Virus record (IMG/VR): IMGVR_UViG_3300037191_001127
Span: 1 to 31,349 of that record
Reading direction: 5' to 3' (one strand)
DNA: 31,349 bases
Origin: a virus
Shown: positions 7,573-14,225 of the stretch, piece by piece
Numbering within the stretch: position 1 is the stretch's first letter
Layout: the number at the start of each line of letters is the position of its first letter
Notes under the pieces: generated by a model
What the model saw: the letters and a program-made list of their open reading frames with translations, nothing else
Database searches by the model: none
Told to the model about the DNA's origin: nothing
Position numbers and translations under genes: made by a program

Positions 7573-8853
7573 TTATTCGTAATCTGAAGTATCAGCTTGG
7601 AATGTATAAAGCAAATCTTCAACTTGTGGGTAATTTTCGGCGAGTTGCGGACGAGTAAGATCAGTTAAAATCCTACGAGCTAATGCTTCGCATTCGAATT
7701 TTGAATCAGCAGTTTTTAGCTGAGTTGGTGGTGTCTTTTGAGAGTGTGCCGATGGACCACGTAAGTAACCAACAATACCCATCTCAGCAGCAACTTTGCA
7801 AAAACGAACTGCATCAAATACAATTCCAGCACTATTAGGAGAATCTTGAACAGATAAACGAGCAGTCAATTCATAGCGAGCCCCAGCCCATCCCCAGAAT
7901 ACCATATCAATATTAGCAATCTTATTATCTGAACCAATGTATTCATCACCTGGTTTTTGGAAAACTGTAAGTGACGGACCAGCATACATTGTAAGACCAG
8001 CAATATCTTTACCACGTACAGCAGCTTGACCATTTAAAACATTTTCTTTAGAGATATGTTTATTTTTTAAACGATCTTTAGTTGCCATGTTTAAGAAGTC
8101 AGTATTTGCAGTACGACCAGTACGGCGCATATCACCTTGAGTAGTTCCACAAGCTTTGTTTTCTTGGATGTGTTGAGTAACCAACAATCCAGAATCCATA
8201 ATTGAACCTTGTAACACCTCAGATAAACGTGACGCGCCGTAATCAGAACGCATGTCAGAACCAACAACTGTTACGCCATGTTCGATAGCAAGTCTCTCAA
8301 GTTCCATTGCATCTTTAGTAGATATATATGTTGGCATACAGTTAACAATATGGACACCTGCGCGAATAGCATTTTCAATGTGCCAACGAGCTGCTGTTTC
8401 AGAACCAACTGGCATATAGTTAAGTAATACATCAACTTTGTTATCTTTAAGAATTTGAATGTATTCATTAGCCGTGATAGCCAGAGTTTCTGTATCTTCT
8501 ACGAAGGATATATCAGGATGTAAATCGTGCATGTGAGGTGCTATACCATCAAATGTTGGCGATCTGTATACTGTCGATTTAGATGCTATACAAGTCAAAT
8601 TATGACTTGGAGGATATACTTCCATGTTACAATTTGGTTTAGCATAGATTGAGTTATTTAATCGTTGGCCAACTTTACGGGCATCGACATCAAATCCAAC
8701 AACAAAATTAAAGTTTTTAGCAGAAAAACCACCGATGTCTTCAAACATAAGACCTATGGTATCTTCTGGATTTTCTTTATAGTATTCTACACCTTGAATA
8801 AGTGCTGATGAGCAATTACCGACGCCGGCAATAGCGATATTAATTTTAGACAT
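7573..8853 (-). CDS. ino1: Myo-inositol-1-phosphate synthase
   Basis: A 426-aa enzyme of the bacterial/archaeal myo-inositol-1-phosphate synthase type. It would convert glucose 6-phosphate to inositol 1(3)-phosphate using bound NAD. Visible blocks are the N-terminal dinucleotide-binding loop IAGVGNCSSALIQG (8-21), FDVDARKVG (54-62), VDVLLNYMPVGSETA (140-154), the TDFLNM segment (251-256, counterpart of GGNxDFLNM) and the highly diagnostic SVQDSPNSAG (334-343). The length is between archaeal (about 370) and eukaryotic (above 500) forms. The start has a GAGGAAG site. It is the first gene of the six-gene operon, with its own promoter (8936-8964) and a roughly 80-nt leader. A dedicated inositol-phosphate supply in a phage is unusual. 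Confidence 0.88.
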   Translation of the reverse strand: MSKINIAIAGVGNCSSALIQGVEYYKENPEDTIGLMFEDIGGFSAKNFNFVVGFDVDARKVGQRLNNSIYAKPNCNMEVYPPSHNLTCIASKSTVYRSPTFDGIAPHMHDLHPDISFVEDTETLAITANEYIQILKDNKVDVLLNYMPVGSETAARWHIENAIRAGVHIVNCMPTYISTKDAMELERLAIEHGVTVVGSDMRSDYGASRLSEVLQGSIMDSGLLVTQHIQENKACGTTQGDMRRTGRTANTDFLNMATKDRLKNKHISKENVLNGQAAVRGKDIAGLTMYAGPSLTVFQKPGDEYIGSDNKIANIDMVFWGWAGARYELTARLSVQDSPNSAGIVFDAVRFCKVAAEMGIVGYLRGPSAHSQKTPPTQLKTADSKFECEALARRILTDLTRPQLAENYPQVEDLLYTFQADTSDYE

Positions 8854-8882
8854 TTTCTTCCTCTATTATTTCAGTTTATTAA

Positions 8883-8918
8883 TGTGGGATTGGCTGGGTT
8901 TAAGCAGAGTAGCCCACA
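8883..8918. other. Possible leader hairpin before the inositol-1-phosphate synthase gene
   Basis: The leader contains TGTGGG...CCCACA (6 bp), and an overlapping pairing GGCT...AGCC using some of the same bases; the alternatives are mutually exclusive in part. It lies between the -10 box at 8936-8941 and the start codon at 8853. It could be a regulatory or stabilising structure; there is no U-tract, so it is not an obvious terminator. Confidence 0.35.
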
Positions 8919-8935
8919 GTTGTTTAATTGATACT

Positions 8936-8964
8936 ACTATATCACAAGTTGATTATAATGTCAA
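8936..8964 (-). promoter_or_regulatory. sigma70-type promoter for the six-gene operon
   Basis: Minus strand: TTGACA (8964-8959), 17-bp spacer, TATAGT (8941-8936). It overlaps the last codon of the DUF1353 gene. I see no comparable promoter between here and 2942, so this one probably drives all six downstream genes. Confidence 0.75.
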
Positions 8965-9323
8965 CTTTTATTTAATATTTTTAGTATTGTTGAATATAAT
9001 CTTACTGCGGCAGCCATTAAAAATCTACGCACTCTAGATATATTTAGCTTTTTCAGTACAATCTTAAACTCTCTGTCAGCTTCTACGCGAGATACTTGTG
9101 TTAATAGATAATCATGAATTATGGCTGCAGGAAAGTATCTGTGAATGGGTGGTAGTATGCTCCAAAATATCCTTGGTATAGTCAAACCGTCAGTCACAAA
9201 CCCACTTGGAACTTCAAATCCAGCATATTTAAAATCTCCAATCAACACATATCTTGTTACGTCAGATCTACTCTCTGGTAGTAATATAACCGCACTTATT
9301 GTTGGTAATAAATCATCTTCCAA
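8961..9323 (-). CDS. DUF1353 family protein
   Basis: A 120-aa protein with the DUF1353 pattern: FVTDGLTIPRIFWSILPP (42-59), then FPAAIIHDYLL (64-74). The family is frequent in phages and its function is unknown; proposals for structural or lysis-related roles are not testable here. The C-terminal part is rich in basic and hydrophobic residues. It starts 3 nt after the dCMP deaminase gene and is probably cotranscribed with it. Confidence 0.8.
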   Translation of the reverse strand: MEDDLLPTISAVILLPESRSDVTRYVLIGDFKYAGFEVPSGFVTDGLTIPRIFWSILPPIHRYFPAAIIHDYLLTQVSRVEADREFKIVLKKLNISRVRRFLMAAAVRLYSTILKILNKS

Positions 9324-9326
9324 TTT

Positions 9327-9779
9327 TTATTCTCCTATGTTTACATATGTTATATTTATGCCAGCTTCTAGAAGCATATTCTTTGTTATCTTATAAGCAT
9401 CACACCATCTTACTGGTATTTCTTCATCAGCAGACCAAAATACTTCTTTGATTCCAGTTTGAATAATACCTTTAGCGCATTCAGAACAAACTGGTAAACC
9501 ATGCACATATAATGAACTACCATCAAGGCTAACACCACTATACGTAGCGTTATATATACAGTTCATTTCAGCGTGTACGACATATTTATACTTAGTCTCG
9601 CGGTCATTATATCTTTCTTCAGTATCTCGAATACCCCGAGGGAATCCATTGAAACCTTGAGCTAATACCTGACCTTTAGAACCAATAGCAACTGCTCCGA
9701 TTTTACGAGAAGGATCTCTGCTCCATGAAGCAATATTCTTTGCTAAATGAAGGTAACGTTTATGCCACTTATCACACAT
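9327..9779 (-). CDS. cd: dCMP deaminase
   Basis: A 150-aa zinc-dependent deoxycytidylate deaminase, converting dCMP to dUMP for dTMP synthesis. The zinc and catalytic motif is HAE (69-71), and the second zinc motif is LPVCSEC (95-101). NGFPRG (44-49) is typical of the dCMP deaminase subfamily. It is shorter than T4 Cd (193 aa). Together with the dCMP hydroxymethylase it competes for the dCMP pool and sets the balance between thymine and hydroxymethylcytosine. It is transcribed from the promoter at 9809-9837. Confidence 0.92.
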   Translation of the reverse strand: MCDKWHKRYLHLAKNIASWSRDPSRKIGAVAIGSKGQVLAQGFNGFPRGIRDTEERYNDRETKYKYVVHAEMNCIYNATYSGVSLDGSSLYVHGLPVCSECAKGIIQTGIKEVFWSADEEIPVRWCDAYKITKNMLLEAGINITYVNIGE

Positions 9780-9808
9780 AATATATTTCCTAATAAATTT
9801 ATGTAACT

Positions 9809-9837
9809 ATTATAACAAGCTTAAACCGAAATGTCAA
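9809..9837 (-). promoter_or_regulatory. sigma70-type promoter for dCMP deaminase gene
   Basis: Minus strand: TTGACA (9837-9832), 17-bp spacer, TATAAT (9814-9809), followed by the leader ATAGTTACATAAATTTATTA before the start codon. The same leader type recurs elsewhere in the window on both strands. Confidence 0.85.
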
Positions 9838-9840
9838 CAG

Positions 9841-10590
9841 TTAATTATATTGACTATTCGGATATTTTGCAGCATAGTCGGGTTTAGAAATATGAAATTT
9901 ACCTGTTTTTGAATAATAATCAACTAAATAGAAATTTCTTTCATATATGTGCATATTGGCTACTTGCCAATACAGATTACCAATAGCAATAGGAGTATTT
10001 TCACATCCAACATTGTATTCGTTAACAGCGAGTTCCATAAGATATTTAGCCCAAGCATAATCATTGCGATAACCAGCCCAAGAGTCGTTGCTTCGCATCA
10101 TGCTTACCATATGTAATTTATTATCACGTATATAAAACAGTTGACCTAAAGTACATATGAAATCGTTTTTGCCGCTTTCGTTAAAATCAACCCATACAGA
10201 AGGTCTAGTGTATGTTAGTTGAGCACGTCTACTATCAGGGTTATTGATTAGTTCTTTTACAGCATTTTCAAATTGATTATAGTACTTTGGTTCAAACAAA
10301 AGATGACCATAATTCGAATTGATTTCGCCATAAGAATTTGCTGAGTAAGCCCACGCAGCTGGTTTCTTACCATAAATTTTTTCTAATGTATTAATATTAG
10401 TAGAACAACTATTGTACCATTTTATTTCAGCATCAATATATTCTTGATTAGGAATACCAAAAATAGCAGGTTCATCAGCAATAAAGCTAGCACCTAACAA
10501 CTCGATCGTTTTAGCACCAGTTTTATCAATAGTGAAACGTTCTGCAGCAAGTTCTTCTTTAAAGTATTTACGTATATCTTCAACTATCAT
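9841..10590 (-). CDS. 42: dCMP hydroxymethylase, gp42-like
   Basis: A 249-aa thymidylate-synthase-fold enzyme very similar to T4 gp42 (246 aa). It would make hydroxymethyl-dCMP from dCMP and methylene-tetrahydrofolate. Shared blocks include DKTGAKTIELLGASFIADEP (22-41), GEINSNYG (88-95), NPDSRR (117-122), the catalytic Cys146 in DFICT, MRSND (165-169) and GYRNDYAW (173-180). Asp177 in GYRND matches the gp42 residue that selects cytosine over uracil. The enzyme implies that cytosines in this phage DNA are replaced by 5hmC, which is the substrate context for the modification operon. It overlaps the preceding gene by 1 nt (TAATG). Confidence 0.93.
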   Translation of the reverse strand: MIVEDIRKYFKEELAAERFTIDKTGAKTIELLGASFIADEPAIFGIPNQEYIDAEIKWYNSCSTNINTLEKIYGKKPAAWAYSANSYGEINSNYGHLLFEPKYYNQFENAVKELINNPDSRRAQLTYTRPSVWVDFNESGKNDFICTLGQLFYIRDNKLHMVSMMRSNDSWAGYRNDYAWAKYLMELAVNEYNVGCENTPIAIGNLYWQVANMHIYERNFYLVDYYSKTGKFHISKPDYAAKYPNSQYN

Positions 10591-11009
10591 TATTCAATAA
10601 TCTCCCGAGACTTTAAATATACATAGGGTGCATGTTTAGTTGCTTTAGTATCTAAGAGACTGTCGGGTTTTGGTTTTTCTGTAGTGCTTAACTGTTTTAA
10701 TTTTGTAAAAAACCGGTCATCCATATTCGTATGGCCATCGTTAATTGCAGTTGCAAGAATAATCAATTGGGTAATTGCGTGTGTTATATGTTTCTGACCA
10801 GATTCTGGGTCAAAATCTTCACCTGACCAAAAATCATGCAAGTGGCGTTGGGCTGAAGCATATACTCTACTCCATTCAGTTTCTCCAGCATCAAAGCGGT
10901 GATTATCCCTACCATATTTCTTTGCACCAAAGCCTAATACACACGCAATGTCAACTAAGACTTCTGGTGGTATCAATGATAAATCTGTTTTACCGTTATC
11001 GTATTTCAT
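10590..11009 (-). CDS. dATP/dGTP diphosphohydrolase-like protein (DUF5664 type)
   Basis: A 139-aa protein with the pattern KTDLSLIPPEVL (7-18), GFGAKKYGRDNHR (27-39), RHLHDFWSGEDFDPESG (55-71) and HITHAITQL (74-82). This matches the phage family annotated as dATP/dGTP diphosphohydrolase N-terminal domain, related to the MazZ proteins of 2-aminoadenine phages. No PurZ-like gene is seen in this window, so there is no reason to infer a Z genome. It directly precedes the dCMP hydroxymethylase gene, so a role in shaping dNTP pools is likely. The promoter is at 11053-11081. Confidence 0.75.
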   Translation of the reverse strand: MKYDNGKTDLSLIPPEVLVDIACVLGFGAKKYGRDNHRFDAGETEWSRVYASAQRHLHDFWSGEDFDPESGQKHITHAITQLIILATAINDGHTNMDDRFFTKLKQLSTTEKPKPDSLLDTKATKHAPYVYLKSREIIE

Positions 11010-11052
11010 TTAAACTCCTGTACTAGAAAACCTTCTAAATTAATATACAACT

Positions 11053-11081
11053 ATTATATATTAAAATAAAAGGAATGTCAA
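11053..11081 (-). promoter_or_regulatory. sigma70-type promoter for DUF5664-gp42 operon
   Basis: Minus strand: TTGACA (11081-11076), 17-bp spacer, TATAAT (11058-11053), about 44 nt before the start at 11009, with an AGGAG site in the leader. Confidence 0.85.
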
Positions 11082-11090
11082 TTGTTATTT

Positions 11091-11291
11091 TTAACTAAAG
11101 TATTTTTCTAAAACTTCGAGTTGATCTTGATACTCTGCAATTTGTTTAAGTTCTAGTTCAATAGTTTCAATGACGTCTGAATGCTCACCGATACCAACTG
11201 GGTTTGCGAGGTAAATCTCGACGTTCATCTTATGTTTATTGATATGGCCAATAGCATGAGATTTTAGTGTTTCTATAATTTCCTTTCTCAT
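11091..11291 (-). CDS. Small helical phage protein (unknown function)
   Basis: A 66-aa protein, predicted helical, with a central NPVGIGEHSDVIETIE stretch (about 30-45) that I recognise as a recurring small protein in marine T4-like phages. No function is known to me. It overlaps the MazG-like gene by 4 nt (ATGA) and is the last gene of that operon. Confidence 0.8.
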   Translation of the reverse strand: MRKEIIETLKSHAIGHINKHKMNVEIYLANPVGIGEHSDVIETIELELKQIAEYQDQLEVLEKYFS

Positions 11292-11773
11292 TTAAAATCT
11301 CCGTGATTACCTTCATGAGATGGAGCTACCCAGTCGTAGCCATGTGTTTCCATTTTCGGTTTTATCATATCAGGAAGACCCCATTTATTTGGGCGACCAG
11401 GTTTAACACCAGATTCTTTAACCATATTCGCATCGTATACAGCATCCCAAGCTTTGTTTGCATCAGCATTAAACACGTCTAATGTACCAATAGCGAACAC
11501 AGAAAGATCGATTAAGCCATCTACTACTTCTTCAGAATCAATACACAAATCGTTGTTTTGAGATTCTTTAAACACTAGACCTTCTTGAATATCAGTATGT
11601 AGCACTAAGTTGGCTGCAGTTGCTGTTTCAAGCAATTCTTCAAGACACATGTTAATACGGAATCTAAGGAATTCTTTCATTAATACTTTGTCGTGTTTAT
11701 TCTTTTCAAACCAGTCGTTTACACCAAACTTTTGGTGCATTTCACTAATGTCTTTTACTAAATCATTACTCAT
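11288..11773 (-). CDS. MazG-like all-alpha nucleotide pyrophosphohydrolase
   Basis: A 161-aa protein of the all-alpha NTP pyrophosphohydrolase superfamily. The metal-binding pattern EELLE (45-49, ExxxE type) is followed by a helix with VDGLIDL (84-90, Asp85 and Asp89), and AWDAVYDANMVK (108-119) is the family's third helix. The superfamily includes MazG, dUTPases and the T4 gp56 dCTPase. In a phage making 5hmC DNA, a dCTP- or dUTP-degrading role would fit, but substrate cannot be read from sequence. It sits between two small genes with ATGA overlaps on both sides. Confidence 0.8.
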   Translation of the reverse strand: MSNDLVKDISEMHQKFGVNDWFEKNKHDKVLMKEFLRFRINMCLEELLETATAANLVLHTDIQEGLVFKESQNNDLCIDSEEVVDGLIDLSVFAIGTLDVFNADANKAWDAVYDANMVKESGVKPGRPNKWGLPDMIKPKMETHGYDWVAPSHEGNHGDFK

Positions 11774-12021
11774 TTATTTTTCCCTTTTAAAAAACTTAAT
11801 AGGCCGCGTTTATAACCAATTTGATATATTGATTCTATTTTATTTTCGTATTTATCACCAGCAAAAATATCTATTGGTCTGTTTAAGTCAGAGACATAGT
11901 TGCAATTATTTACATTTCCATTACTCATATTAAAACTGTATACCCAAAAGCGCTTCTGTATACCTGAAATGTAATTAATTTCTATTAAAAACTTGTCGTT
12001 ACCTAGTGTAAAATTAAACAT
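11770..12021 (-). CDS. Hypothetical protein
   Basis: An 83-aa protein not recognised. The first half looks beta-rich (FLIEINYISG, FWVYSFNMS), and the C-terminus is basic (KRGLLSFLKGKNK). It is the first gene of a three-gene operon with the MazG-like gene, overlapping it by 4 nt, under the promoter at 12065-12093. Confidence 0.7.
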   Translation of the reverse strand: MFNFTLGNDKFLIEINYISGIQKRFWVYSFNMSNGNVNNCNYVSDLNRPIDIFAGDKYENKIESIYQIGYKRGLLSFLKGKNK

Positions 12022-12064
12022 TGTGTATTTCCTAATTCAAGTTGTTTTATTAATTTACAAGACT

Positions 12065-12093
12065 ACTGTAATATAATAAAAAATGGGTGTCAA
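12065..12093 (-). promoter_or_regulatory. sigma70-type promoter for MazG-like operon
   Basis: Minus strand: TTGACA (12093-12088), 17-bp spacer, TACAGT (12070-12065); the leader carries the TAGGAAA ribosome site seen for other minus-strand genes. Confidence 0.75.
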
Positions 12094-12101
12094 TAATTTT
12101 T

Positions 12102-12845
12102 TTATATTACTTTGCGTTTTCGAAAACTCATATTGTCAAAACCGCGACCAGTGATTCTGTGTTTATCTTCTATTTCAATAAGAGGTGGACTGTTACCACC
12201 AAGCACACCAGATATAAATTGAGCAATTTCACTAAACGCAATATAAGTGTCTTTAACTCTAAAAAACTCAAATTGCTTTAGATTTATGTCTTTATAAAAA
12301 ATAATGTTATTTGACTTAATATTACTATTTAAAGGGCGTGGTATGCGCATACCAACCATGCCAACTGGAGTTCCAATTTTATGAATCAAATCATGCGATA
12401 TTTTTACTTCATCAGAAAAGAATGAATTCATTTTTTTATGTGAACGAAGCGCGCTAACATATGCAGTTCTTTTTGAATCTTTTAAGATCTTAAACTGATT
12501 ATAATTATGTGTATTATTATATAGATCAACGATAGCTAAGTATTCATACATTGAATAGCAATGATAAACTGGATCTTTCATATTATAATTATTTGCTAAA
12601 GATGGACTGTCGCGTGACCATGATATTTTAGCTCCTGGGTAAAATTTACCACAAAAATAGATATAATATAAACGTACAGTTAATACACTAGAACATCTAT
12701 CTCGATAAACATCATGTATTTTAAAATTTAATTCATTTGAGTTAAATTCTATTTCAGAATCTTTTCTCTTATAGATAATAGTTTTGTCGATACCGTGTTG
12801 CGACACGCAATCATAATAATCGTGGGTTTTACTTAAAATAAGCAT
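12102..12845 (-). CDS. Conserved phage hypothetical protein
   Basis: A 247-aa protein of a family I recognise only as a conserved T4-like phage hypothetical. It begins MLILSKTHDYYDCVSQHGID, contains a short YYIYFCGKFYPG segment (about 60-71), and ends with KHRITGRGFDNMSFRKRK. The conserved Asp/His/Arg/Cys residues might be functional, but no fold can be assigned from the sequence. Two tandem promoters precede it (12875-12902 and 12975-13003). Confidence 0.75.
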   Translation of the reverse strand: MLILSKTHDYYDCVSQHGIDKTIIYKRKDSEIEFNSNELNFKIHDVYRDRCSSVLTVRLYYIYFCGKFYPGAKISWSRDSPSLANNYNMKDPVYHCYSMYEYLAIVDLYNNTHNYNQFKILKDSKRTAYVSALRSHKKMNSFFSDEVKISHDLIHKIGTPVGMVGMRIPRPLNSNIKSNNIIFYKDINLKQFEFFRVKDTYIAFSEIAQFISGVLGGNSPPLIEIEDKHRITGRGFDNMSFRKRKVI

Positions 12846-12874
12846 GAGTTAATTCCTAATAAATTTACGAGACT

Positions 12875-12902
12875 ATTATAACACAATAAAAATAAATGTC
12901 AA
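12875..12902 (-). promoter_or_regulatory. sigma70-type promoter, proximal, for gene at 12102-12845
   Basis: Minus strand: TTGACA (12902-12897), 16-bp spacer, TATAAT (12880-12875), about 30 nt before the start codon. Confidence 0.8.
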
Positions 12903-12974
12903 CGTTTATTTTAATTATATCAAGTACCTACTTGCATCGTTTAAACATATAGTATTATTATCGATTATATATCC

Positions 12975-13003
12975 ATTATACAACAGTTGAATGTTAATGT
13001 CAA
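12975..13003 (-). promoter_or_regulatory. sigma70-type promoter, distal tandem copy
   Basis: Minus strand: TTGACA (13003-12998), 17-bp spacer, TATAAT (12980-12975). The flanking 24 nt around the -35 box repeat those of the proximal promoter 101 bp away with one difference. No gene lies between the two promoters. Confidence 0.7.
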
Positions 13004-13083
13004 CGTTTATTTTAATCATATAAGACTTTATTAACATTTATAAGCTTCGATGAGTGTGTTTAAAGATCACACATATTAACTAT

Positions 13084-13091
13084 TATAAATA
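13084..13091 (+). promoter_or_regulatory. T4-type late promoter
   Basis: TATAAATA, the exact -10 element recognised by gp55-type late sigma factors, 50 nt before the start of the candidate internal head protein gene. No TTGACA-type box lies at the right distance. Confidence 0.65.
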
Positions 13092-13140
13092 AGATAGCTG
13101 TATAATAAGAACATATAATATTACATACAAAGGAATACAA

Positions 13141-13464
13141 ATGAAAACTTTCGCTGCATTTATTACAGAATGCATCACTGAAGAAAATGATTCTCGATTA
13201 AAAAGGGCTGGAGTAAAAGGTTATAATAAACCAAAGAAAACACCAAGTCATCCAACCAAGAGTCATATTGTTGTAGCCAAAGAAGGCGATAAAATCAAAA
13301 CAATACGCTTTGGTGAGCAAGGTTCTTCAACTGCAGGAGAACCTAAAAAAGGTGAATCTGATAATATGAAAGCAAAGCGTAAATCATTCAAAGCCAGACA
13401 CGCTAAGAATATAAAAAAAGGTAAAATGTCTGGCGCATATTGGGCTGACAAAGAAAAATGGTAA
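13141..13464 (+). CDS. Small basic phage protein with capsid-targeting-like N-terminus
   Basis: A 107-aa, strongly basic protein. Residues 12 onward include KGYNKPKKTPSHPTKSHIVV, IRFGEQG and a Lys/Arg-rich C-terminus (KAKRKSFKARHAKNIKKG) that I recognise as a conserved marine phage family. The N-terminus MKTFAAFITE|C resembles the T4 capsid targeting sequence MKTYQEFIAE found on internal head proteins, ending in an Ile-x-Glu site of the prohead-protease type. I infer a DNA-associated protein packaged in the head and possibly injected. The late promoter TATAAATA upstream fits this. The basic part may simply bind DNA; the packaging idea needs virion data. Confidence 0.8.
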   Translation: MKTFAAFITECITEENDSRLKRAGVKGYNKPKKTPSHPTKSHIVVAKEGDKIKTIRFGEQGSSTAGEPKKGESDNMKAKRKSFKARHAKNIKKGKMSGAYWADKEKW

Positions 13465-13478
13465 ATTAATAGATAATG

Positions 13479-13652
13479 CTATTTCTTAGAAGCAATATGC
13501 TTTGCTTTCCATCCATATATAGTTTCGCCAAATGAGATAAAATCACCTTTAATAGTTACACCCGTCTCTAACACACTTATGATTTTTCTCCATCCTTTAG
13601 ATGTTTTTATTTTTTCTCCTGTTTGAACAGTAGATCCCAATTTATAATTCAT
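13479..13652 (-). CDS. Hypothetical small protein
   Basis: A 57-aa reading frame from the ATG at 13652 to TAG at 13479, starting MNYKLGSTVQTGEKIKTSKG and containing ISFGETIYGWKAKHI. The pattern of short beta strands with turns and Gly-Trp pairs looks like a real coding sequence and not chance. It resembles small proteins of marine phages, but I cannot assign a function. It is convergent with the basic head protein candidate and lies 31 nt downstream of the next minus-strand gene. Confidence 0.65.
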   Translation of the reverse strand: MNYKLGSTVQTGEKIKTSKGWRKIISVLETGVTIKGDFISFGETIYGWKAKHIASKK

Positions 13653-13683
13653 TTATTTAATCCCAGTTAGTAAAATTTTAAAT

Positions 13684-14037
13684 TTAACCTTTAGCAAATC
13701 GAGCTTTTTTATTTTTTCGAGGAACAGGCCACTTTGGTTTATGCATGCTTATATAAGTATCAAAGTTTTGATTTTCTTTTTTCATATGTTGCTGATCATT
13801 TTTGAATACGAAATATTCTCTTGTACTAGTTCTAGTACCAATTGAAACACTATCGTAATATGGTTCAATAAGCTCAATATCAGAATCTAACAATTCAACA
13901 CAAACATCGTGATTGACATCTTTTGTAAACTGATGCCAGACACCATTACCACTCAAGTTATAACCAACATATCTAAATATATTTTCATCATATTTAAATT
14001 TATACAAACTATCTATTTTAAGATCAAGCACTTTCAT
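13684..14037 (-). CDS. Hypothetical protein
   Basis: A 117-aa protein not recognised. The N-terminal part (LKIDSLYKFKYDENIFRYVGY) looks like a small beta barrel with aromatic residues, and the C-terminus is very basic (PRKNKKARFAKG). It is driven by the minus-strand promoters at 14068-14096 and 14131-14159. Confidence 0.7.
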   Translation of the reverse strand: MKVLDLKIDSLYKFKYDENIFRYVGYNLSGNGVWHQFTKDVNHDVCVELLDSDIELIEPYYDSVSIGTRTSTREYFVFKNDQQHMKKENQNFDTYISMHKPKWPVPRKNKKARFAKG

Positions 14038-14067
14038 AATTTATTTCCTTAACTTATTTGATAATAC

Positions 14068-14096
14068 TATAATAACATATTTTAACTAAATGTCAA
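14068..14096 (-). promoter_or_regulatory. sigma70-type promoter for gene at 13684-14037
   Basis: Minus strand: TTGACA (14096-14091), 17-bp spacer, ATTATA as -10 (14073-14068), about 30 nt before the start. Confidence 0.65.
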
Positions 14097-14107
14097 TAAA
14101 TAATTGT

Positions 14108-14115
14108 TATAAATA
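14108..14115 (+). promoter_or_regulatory. Possible T4-type late promoter
   Basis: TATAAATA on the plus strand, about 110 nt upstream of the second capsid-targeting-like gene. It lies inside the divergent promoter region, so this one is less certain than the other late sites. Confidence 0.4.
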
Positions 14116-14130
14116 ATAACCGATAAACTT

Positions 14131-14159
14131 ATTATAACACAATTTAATAACGATGTAAA
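14131..14159 (-). promoter_or_regulatory. sigma70-type promoter, second upstream copy
   Basis: Minus strand: TTTACA (14159-14154), 17-bp spacer, TATAAT (14136-14131). It would give a tandem promoter for the gene at 13684-14037. Confidence 0.5.
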
Positions 14160-14174
14160 TAAATATTTTTAATA

Positions 14175-14203
14175 TTGACATTTAATTTAAACGAGTTTAT
14201 AAT
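14175..14203 (+). promoter_or_regulatory. sigma70-type promoter for gene at 14226
   Basis: TTGACA (14175-14180), 17-bp spacer, TATAAT (14198-14203), then an AAAAGGA ribosome site and the ATG at 14226. Confidence 0.8.
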
Positions 14204-14225
14204 AAACTCATAAAAAGGAATAAAC

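Noticed and set aside
9583-9590. TATTTATA (minus-strand TATAAATA) as a late promoter
   Set aside because: It lies inside the dCMP deaminase gene, with no late-type gene placed just downstream.
10590-11009. A Z-genome (2-aminoadenine) system suggested by the MazZ-related protein
   Set aside because: No PurZ-like gene or DpoZ-type polymerase is seen here, and gp43 is a family B enzyme.
13054-13072. GTGTG...CACAC hairpin as a terminator
   Set aside because: The stem is only 5 bp with a 9-nt loop and no T-run follows.
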